64,000 nucleotides of DNA, from contig SUVR01000004.1 in NCBI GenBank assembly GCA_015061915.1, positions 124,001-188,000 on the forward strand, written 5' to 3'. Positions 58,963-64,000 of the stretch are shown piece after piece. The first letter of the stretch is position 1, and each line of letters begins with the position of its first letter. The position numbers were made by a program, and so were the translations under genes. The notes below the pieces were generated by a model, which had not been told where the DNA came from, did no database searches, and saw only the letters and a program-made list of their open reading frames with translations. The DNA comes from Lentisphaerota bacterium. GTDB lineage: Bacteria > Verrucomicrobiota > Lentisphaeria > Victivallales > UBA1829.

Positions 58963-60200
58963 TTTTCCGTTTCCTTCTGCAGAAAAAGCTCCTGCACTTC
59001 CGGGAACGGAGAAAGAGTCCGTTTCAGAATACCTTTGACAAAGGCGATCACAACACCGTAGTTGGTAAACGCCACGCCCTGCTCCTGACAGCGCAGGATC
59101 CGGGAAAGGACCGCTTTCCGGTTGAAGGTACAGGCGCCGCAGTGGATCACCAGATCAAAGTTTTTGAGATCAGCGGGGAATTCCGGTCCGGACTGGTGTA
59201 CAAACTCAATATTTTTACAGCCGGTATATTCTCTGATCCAGTTGGGGATCTTCACCCGCCCGATGTCATCTGCAATGGCATGATGGGTACACGCCTCTGC
59301 GATCAGAACTCTGGAACTGTCTTTCAGATCTGCGATCTTTCCCGCACCGGCGGCACAGGTGGCAAGATCTCCCTTCATCCGGGCAAGAAGAATAGAGAAC
59401 GAAGTCAACGGGATGGATTCCGGAACCATTTTTGAAACGGAGCCGAACACCTGGCTGTCCGTCACAGCAAGCACAGGCGGTTCTTTCATATTTTCAAGGG
59501 CGGCAGGCAATGTTTCAGGCGTAGTCACTACGCAGTACGCCAGATTATCCAGTGCATCCCGGATCGCCTGCACCTGCGGCATGATAAGCCGTCCTTTGGG
59601 TGCTTCTTTGTCAATGGGGGCGATCAGCAGCACCGGTTTTCCGGGCTGACTCAAACCACCGAGGAATTGTGCGGAAGAAAGGAAATCTTCCGGAGCGATG
59701 CGAATGATCGCTTCCTGCAGGGCAGTCCGGTTCCATCCGGTTCCGGCAGAAACGGCAACAAAGGGAACATCCCCGAAACTTTCCTGAAAGCCCGGTTCCG
59801 GCGGGTAAAGATCCGCTTTTGCAGAAACGACAATATAGGGAATTTTCCGGTCGTTCAGGGTATTGATCAGTTCATCTTCGGTCTGATCTCTGGTAACGGG
59901 ATTGGTCACAACGAGGGCGAGATCACAGCGATCCAGCACGGCAAGGGAACGGGCGACCCGCTGTTCGCCGAGACCGGGCTGGTCATCATCCAGACCTGCC
60001 GTATCAATAAGGAGGACCGGACCGAGCGGTGGCAGTTCCATTGCTTTATCTACGGGATCGGTAGTTGTACCGGGGACATTGGAAACGATGACGGTATTCT
60101 GTCCTGCGAGAAAATTCAGGAGGGAGGATTTTCCGGCATTGCGTTTACCGAAGATCCCGATCTGTAATCTCATTCCCCTGGGGGAAGCCTGCATATTCAT
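58959..60200 (-). CDS. hydF: [FeFe]-hydrogenase maturation GTPase HydF
   Basis: A 413-residue HydF, the scaffold on which the 2Fe subcluster of [FeFe]-hydrogenases is built. The G domain has GIFGKRNAGKSSLLN (14-28), GTTTDP and DTAGLDD. The C-terminal iron-sulfur site fits CxH-x46-HCxxC exactly: C304, H306, H353, C354, C357 (EACTHH, IHCGAC). HydE, HydG and the hydrogenase itself are not in the window. It overlaps the HypF-like gene, so both are made from one transcript read from 60251-60280. Confidence 0.95.
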   Translation of the reverse strand: MNMQASPRGMRLQIGIFGKRNAGKSSLLNFLAGQNTVIVSNVPGTTTDPVDKAMELPPLGPVLLIDTAGLDDDQPGLGEQRVARSLAVLDRCDLALVVTNPVTRDQTEDELINTLNDRKIPYIVVSAKADLYPPEPGFQESFGDVPFVAVSAGTGWNRTALQEAIIRIAPEDFLSSAQFLGGLSQPGKPVLLIAPIDKEAPKGRLIMPQVQAIRDALDNLAYCVVTTPETLPAALENMKEPPVLAVTDSQVFGSVSKMVPESIPLTSFSILLARMKGDLATCAAGAGKIADLKDSSRVLIAEACTHHAIADDIGRVKIPNWIREYTGCKNIEFVHQSGPEFPADLKNFDLVIHCGACTFNRKAVLSRILRCQEQGVAFTNYGVVIAFVKGILKRTLSPFPEVQELFLQKETEK

Positions 60201-60250
60201 CTTACTGCTTCAGTTTTACAAAAAATTTTACTTTTTCACGACCGGTTTAC

Positions 60251-60280
60251 ATTATACAGTGTCTTTTCAGAAAAGTCCAA
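60251..60280 (-). promoter_or_regulatory. hydF operon promoter
   Basis: TTGGAC (60275-60280), 18 bases, TATAAT (60251-60256), reading leftwards, about 50 bases before the start codon. Confidence 0.65.
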
Positions 60281-60410
60281 CCGTTTTTGTAAAAAAAGCA
60301 GTAAAAATGTGAAAAAAATTTGTATTTCTGCGGAACGGGTGTATGTTTTGAGAGTGTTTACCGTAAAAAACAAATTCAAAAAACAACTCAAGGTAAAGGA
60401 TTTCAAAAAA

Positions 60411-61691
60411 ATGTCGAATCCAGTTTCCCTCATTATCATCGGTGCCGGCGGACGCGGTACCGGTTATGCGAATCTGATCAAGGCTCTCGGCGACAGAGCC
60501 ACGGTGACAGCGGTTGCGGAACCCCGCGATTTCCAGCGGAACCGGATCGGTGATATGTTCAACATTCCGGAAGAACGCCGTTTCCGCTGCTGGAGCGAAG
60601 TGGCAAAGCTGCCGAAATTTGCGGATGCTGTCTGTATCTGCACGCAGGATGCCATGCACGAAGAACCGGCAATCGCTTTTGCGAAACTGGGCTACCATAT
60701 GCTGCTCGAAAAGCCGATGGCTCCGACTGCCGATGCCTGCCGCCGGATCGTGGCTGCAGTCAAGGAAGCGGGCGTGATCTTTGCGGTCTGCCACGTGCTG
60801 CGTTACACCACTTACACCCGTGCGCTGAAGAAAGTGCTGGATTCCGGCACCATCGGCAAAGTCGTTTCCATGCAGCATCTGGAAAGCGTGGCACACTGGC
60901 ACCAGGCACACTCCTTCGTCCGCGGCAACTGGAGAAATGAAAAAGAATCCAGCTTCATGCTGCTGGCAAAATGCTGCCACGACGTTGACTGGATCCGTTA
61001 CATGATGGACCGCCCCTGCGATGAAGTCCAGTCCTTCGGTTCTCTGGAACATTTCCGTGCGGAAAATCAGCCGGAAGGCGCCGGCGACCGCTGTACGGAA
61101 TGTCCGGCTGGCATCGAATGTACCTGCCCCTACTCCGCCATGAAGATCTACCTGCGCGACCGCCTGTTCAAAGGTCTGAAAGGCTGGCCCACAGATGTGA
61201 TCACGGACGATCTGACCACGGAAGGCGTGCTGAAGGCCCTGAAGGAAGGTCCGTACGGACGCTGCGTGTACAAATGCGATAACGACGTGGTGGACCACCA
61301 GGTCGTCAATATGAAGTTCAACGACGGCTGCACTGCCCAGATGGAAATGACGGCGTTCAGCGATATCGGGCGCTTCACCCGCTTCTTCGGCACAAAGGGT
61401 ACCGTCACCGGCGATGGTCAGCTCATCACGATCCATCGCTATGTGAACTCCGATCCCAACGATGTGACGATCAATCAGGAAGTGATCGATACCAATGTTG
61501 CCAACGATGGCGGCATTCTTTCCGGTCACGGCGGCGGCGACGGCGGGATCATTGATTCCTTTGTCTACGCACTGGAAACCGGCGACCGTTCCGCGATCCT
61601 TTCCGGCACGGATGAAACGCTGGAAAGCCATCTGATGACCTTCGCGGCAGAAGATTCCCGCCGCAAGGGTCAGGTCCAGAAGGTCCAGTAA
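60411..61691 (+). CDS. Gfo/Idh/MocA-family oxidoreductase with Cys-rich motif
   Basis: A 426-residue NAD(P)-dependent oxidoreductase. The Rossmann motif is SLIIIGAGGRGTGYANLI, then MLLEKPMAPTADACRRIV with the catalytic Lys in EKP, and SSFMLLAKCCHDVDWIRYMM with the conserved His/Asp. A cysteine-rich segment, CTECPAGIECTCPYSAMK (about 228-245), is typical of one MocA subgroup and could bind metal. The start 60411 has AAAGGA ten bases upstream; the longer frame from 60309 lacks one. The substrate is unknown. Confidence 0.88.
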   Translation: MSNPVSLIIIGAGGRGTGYANLIKALGDRATVTAVAEPRDFQRNRIGDMFNIPEERRFRCWSEVAKLPKFADAVCICTQDAMHEEPAIAFAKLGYHMLLEKPMAPTADACRRIVAAVKEAGVIFAVCHVLRYTTYTRALKKVLDSGTIGKVVSMQHLESVAHWHQAHSFVRGNWRNEKESSFMLLAKCCHDVDWIRYMMDRPCDEVQSFGSLEHFRAENQPEGAGDRCTECPAGIECTCPYSAMKIYLRDRLFKGLKGWPTDVITDDLTTEGVLKALKEGPYGRCVYKCDNDVVDHQVVNMKFNDGCTAQMEMTAFSDIGRFTRFFGTKGTVTGDGQLITIHRYVNSDPNDVTINQEVIDTNVANDGGILSGHGGGDGGIIDSFVYALETGDRSAILSGTDETLESHLMTFAAEDSRRKGQVQKVQ

Positions 61692-61703
61692 TCCGGTGTG
61701 TGC

Positions 61704-63437
61704 ATGAAGAAGCTGCAAACGATCCTTGAATGGGCATTGCTGCTCTTCACGGCACTGCTGGGATTGAAATTCACCAACGCTGCGGGGACCCCTGAGATCC
61801 CCGCTTTTTACGGGAGCGACGCCGCTTCGATTTTTTACGGGACGGCGCCCTCTTTTCTTTTTGTCTTTCTCTCTGCCCTGCTGCTGTTGTTCAGTCTGGT
61901 TCTGAACCGGAAGCTGAACACCCCTTCCCTGCTCTGGCTTGCCGCCGTTCTCTGTTCTCTGCCGGGGATCGTAAACGCCTCCACGCCGGAAATGGTGCGG
62001 CAAACCCTGACATATCTGGCAGGCTTGGGCTGTTTTGCGGCGGCGGTCAATCTGCAGTTGGAAAAAAATCCGGCTCTGGGCAAAAAACTGATCATTGCCC
62101 TGCTGACCGGAGGTGCGCTCGTTCTGCTCCACGGATGGCATCAGATGATCTCCGGTATGAACGAACTGGAAAAATTCGTGGCGGAACAGGGCTTGGCACA
62201 ACAGATGGATGAAACGATGCTCCGGCAGATCGCTTCCGACCGGCTGTACGGACCGTTCCAACTGTGCAATACGTTCGGCGGGTATCTGGCGGCACTGCTT
62301 CCACTGGCACTGACGGTTGCGATTCTGTGGGCAAAAAAGAAGGTCAAACCGCCGCGCCCGGCAATGTTCATTCTCGGCGGCGTGGTACTGCTTCTTTTTG
62401 CCGTTCCTCTCTGGCGGACCGGCAGTCGGGGTGCAGTGTTGACGCTGCTTGCGGGGATCTTTGCGGTACTGTTTGTTCTGTTCCACACAAGAAAAGCACG
62501 TCTTATTCTGGCGGGATGCGGCGTGATCGCAGCGGCGGCAGGGATCTGTATGGTGATCTTTGTACGCGGAGCGGAATCTATGATCTTCCGTTTCGATTAC
62601 GCCCTCGCCGCCTGCAAAATGATGTTTGTTCATCCGTTTGCAGGTACCGGTTGGGGCGATTTCTTCACAGATTATCCCGCGCTGAAACTTCTTTCCAACG
62701 ATGAAACGCCTCATTCACCTCACAATCTGGTGCTGTTTTTCGGGGCGCAAAGCGGGCTTGCGGGATGTCTTGCGGCGCTGACGCTGCTGGCGGTTCCGCT
62801 GTTCGCCGGATTCCGGAAAGTTCTCCGTATGCGGAAAGATACCGGTCTGACCGATGAGACTTTTCTGGCGGCGGGTCTGCTCGGTTCACTGACAGTGATC
62901 AGCCTCAATTCCCTGATCGAAGTCGGAATCGAAGTCCCTGCGTATGCGGCGCTGCTCATCCTTCTTTCCGCTCTGCTTTGCAGCAAAAACGGACAGGCAG
63001 CGACACCCCCGAAACAACAGTTTCTTACCGCCCTGCCCGTTGGTATGTTCGCCCTGCTGACCCTTTTCTGCTCATTGCGCGAGATGAAACGGGAGGCGGC
63101 TTTTGCCGATCTCTATATCAAGTCCTCACCGGTCTATACCAGAAATCTGAATGCGGGTACGATCCGGAAAGCGTATCTTGCCGCCCCGCAGGATTCGCCG
63201 TACGTTCACCGGACAATGGCAAATTATCTGGCGGGGATCGGACAGCTGGAGGCGGCGAAAGTATGTCTGGATAAAGCATTGGAGCTGTCGCCGGAGCAAA
63301 TCGGGCTGCGTCGTTTCCGGGTACAGTTATGTGTGGCACTCGGTCTGGATACGGGCGCAGATACGGCATACATTCTCCGGCACGATCCGGGAAATCCGGA
63401 AAACCGGAAACTGCCGGGTTGCAGCACAGAAAAATAA
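61704..63437 (+). CDS. O-antigen ligase/polymerase-like membrane protein with TPR-like tail
   Basis: A 577-residue membrane protein with about ten to twelve helices, resembling the WaaL/Wzy (O-antigen ligase) family: LYGPFQLCNTFGGYLAALLP, VPLWRTGSRGAVLTLLAG and the family motif VHPFAGTGWGDFFTDYPALK followed by HSPHNLVLFFGAQSGLAG. The C-terminal 130 residues show a TPR-like part (RTMANYLAGIGQLEAAKVCLDKALELSP). It would join or extend surface polysaccharide or modify glycans. It starts shortly after the oxidoreductase gene (12 bases), so they may be co-transcribed; GTG 61698 is an alternative start. Confidence 0.82.
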   Translation: MKKLQTILEWALLLFTALLGLKFTNAAGTPEIPAFYGSDAASIFYGTAPSFLFVFLSALLLLFSLVLNRKLNTPSLLWLAAVLCSLPGIVNASTPEMVRQTLTYLAGLGCFAAAVNLQLEKNPALGKKLIIALLTGGALVLLHGWHQMISGMNELEKFVAEQGLAQQMDETMLRQIASDRLYGPFQLCNTFGGYLAALLPLALTVAILWAKKKVKPPRPAMFILGGVVLLLFAVPLWRTGSRGAVLTLLAGIFAVLFVLFHTRKARLILAGCGVIAAAAGICMVIFVRGAESMIFRFDYALAACKMMFVHPFAGTGWGDFFTDYPALKLLSNDETPHSPHNLVLFFGAQSGLAGCLAALTLLAVPLFAGFRKVLRMRKDTGLTDETFLAAGLLGSLTVISLNSLIEVGIEVPAYAALLILLSALLCSKNGQAATPPKQQFLTALPVGMFALLTLFCSLREMKREAAFADLYIKSSPVYTRNLNAGTIRKAYLAAPQDSPYVHRTMANYLAGIGQLEAAKVCLDKALELSPEQIGLRRFRVQLCVALGLDTGADTAYILRHDPGNPENRKLPGCSTEK

Positions 63438-63451
63438 AAAACGGATATTAC

Positions 63452-63479
63452 TTGCAATTTTGCCGTTTTATACTATTGT
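63452..63479 (+). promoter_or_regulatory. Promoter before formate/nitrite transporter-like gene
   Basis: TTGCAA (63452-63457), 16 bases, TATTGT (63474-63479). The stem AAAACGG/CCGTTTT (about 63438-63469) overlaps it and may terminate the preceding transcript. Confidence 0.4.
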
Positions 63480-63518
63480 ATATAAGTTAAAACATTTATC
63501 AAATCAAGGATCAAAAAA

Positions 63519-64000
63519 ATGACATTATCTCAATGCGGTAAAACATTTCTCAATGCGCTTCTTTCGGGGCTGTCGATCGGGATCGCCGGCACGGTCTATC
63601 TGGCAGTTCCCAATGCAAATCTGGGGTCATTCCTCTTCGCCTTTGCACTGATGACCATTCTGTGTTACGGGTTCAAACTTTACACCGGCGCCATTGGTTA
63701 TCTGGTCACGCAGAAGTGGAAAGATGTTCCGGCATACCTGCTGACGCTGTTTCTGATCTGGACAGGGAACCTGATCGGCTGTTATGCAGTCGGCTTTCTG
63801 ATCCGGAACAGCCGGACAAACAAAAAACTCTGCGAACGGGCGGCATCTGTCTGCGCAGAAAAACTTGCCGATACGCCGTGCAGTCTGTTGATTCTGTCCT
63901 TCTTCTGCGGGATCCTGATGTACCTTGCGGTGGAATCGTTCCGGCGCAAGGAGCTGGGCGACATTTTCCGTTTTGCCGCCGTTTTTCTGTGCGTGGCGAT
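63519..64000 (+). CDS. Formate/nitrite transporter family protein (3' end outside window)
   Basis: The first 160 codons of a membrane protein of the FNT (FocA/NirC) family. LLSGLSIGIAGTVYLAVPN (about 13-31) and ILCYGFKLYTGAIGYLVT (about 46-63) match the family's first two helices, and TLFLIWTGNLIGCYAVGFLI matches the third. FNT proteins carry formate, nitrite or hydrosulfide. The start has AAGGA eight bases upstream. The frame is open to the window edge. A formate transporter fits a fermentative anaerobe. Confidence 0.85.
   Translation, partial: MTLSQCGKTFLNALLSGLSIGIAGTVYLAVPNANLGSFLFAFALMTILCYGFKLYTGAIGYLVTQKWKDVPAYLLTLFLIWTGNLIGCYAVGFLIRNSRTNKKLCERAASVCAEKLADTPCSLLILSFFCGILMYLAVESFRRKELGDIFRFAAVFLCVA

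Noticed and set aside
60267-62714. 815-residue minus-strand frame opposite the oxidoreductase and ligase genes
   Set aside because: Runs through two genes in antisense and has shadow composition.

Overview
The window looks like a bacterial chromosome segment of roughly 50 % GC with no plasmid or phage backbone. The gene content suggests an anaerobic, polysaccharide-using bacterium of the PVC superphylum, most likely Lentisphaerota (Victivallales-like). It includes secreted or cytoplasmic glycosidase-type proteins, several Gfo/Idh/MocA oxidoreductases, a PF12831-type FAD oxidoreductase, a ceramidase-like protein, an SGNH hydrolase, HydF and an Ech/Hyf-like membrane complex. This assignment comes from gene content, not from a search.

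Left part (1-10 kb): a strong promoter with phased A-tracts drives an unknown gene and at least three near-identical tandem small genes, the third cut by the window edge. Next come a sugar-binding lipoprotein, an RNase II/R-like protein and a GCKR/MurQ-like SIS protein as one minus-strand operon, then MarC and QueH, an ABM-domain protein, and an aminotransferase with an oxidoreductase.

10-32 kb: two composite hairpin-array repeats (10169-10558 and 25481-25995) lie in opposite orientation about 15 kb apart. Between them are a DUF2520 protein, a cyclophilin, PtsI-HPr, a DUF302 protein, a second MarC, a TPR protein, MnmE, a LamG/glycosidase-like secreted protein with a secreted TPR protein and CysK, and Zwf with a zinc-ribbon protein. 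Beyond them are a DUF2062 protein and a six-gene minus-strand operon: NrdR, ClC channel, a stand-alone ATP-cone protein, Hpt, a DUF3089 hydrolase and a TRIC-like protein.

32-47 kb: a GH20-like hexosaminidase, then an ABC exporter, HlyD-like and FAD-oxidoreductase operon. That operon is preceded by an unusually long, hairpin-rich leader and a 23-codon ORF with a perfect ribosome binding site. Divergent from it is a six-gene Hyf/Ech-like complex (39.3-46.7 kb). Its large subunit lacks both CxxC nickel-binding motifs, so it is probably an energy-converting hydrogenase-related (Ehr) complex rather than a hydrogenase.

47-64 kb: ceramidase-like and GH39-like genes, a HigB/HigA-type toxin-antitoxin pair, an oxidoreductase, an SGNH hydrolase, a LolC/E-LolD pair, a Pro/Ala/Val-repeat secreted protein, and an operon of HydF with a HypF-like protein whose active-site motifs are substituted throughout. 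The window ends with another oxidoreductase, an O-antigen-ligase-like protein and a formate/nitrite transporter cut by the edge. The most notable items are the Ehr complex, the degenerate HypF partner of HydF, the hairpin-array elements and the structured leader of the exporter operon. Most promoters seen follow TTGAAA/TTGACW, 16-18 bp, TATAWT. No rRNA, tRNA or CRISPR was recognised.
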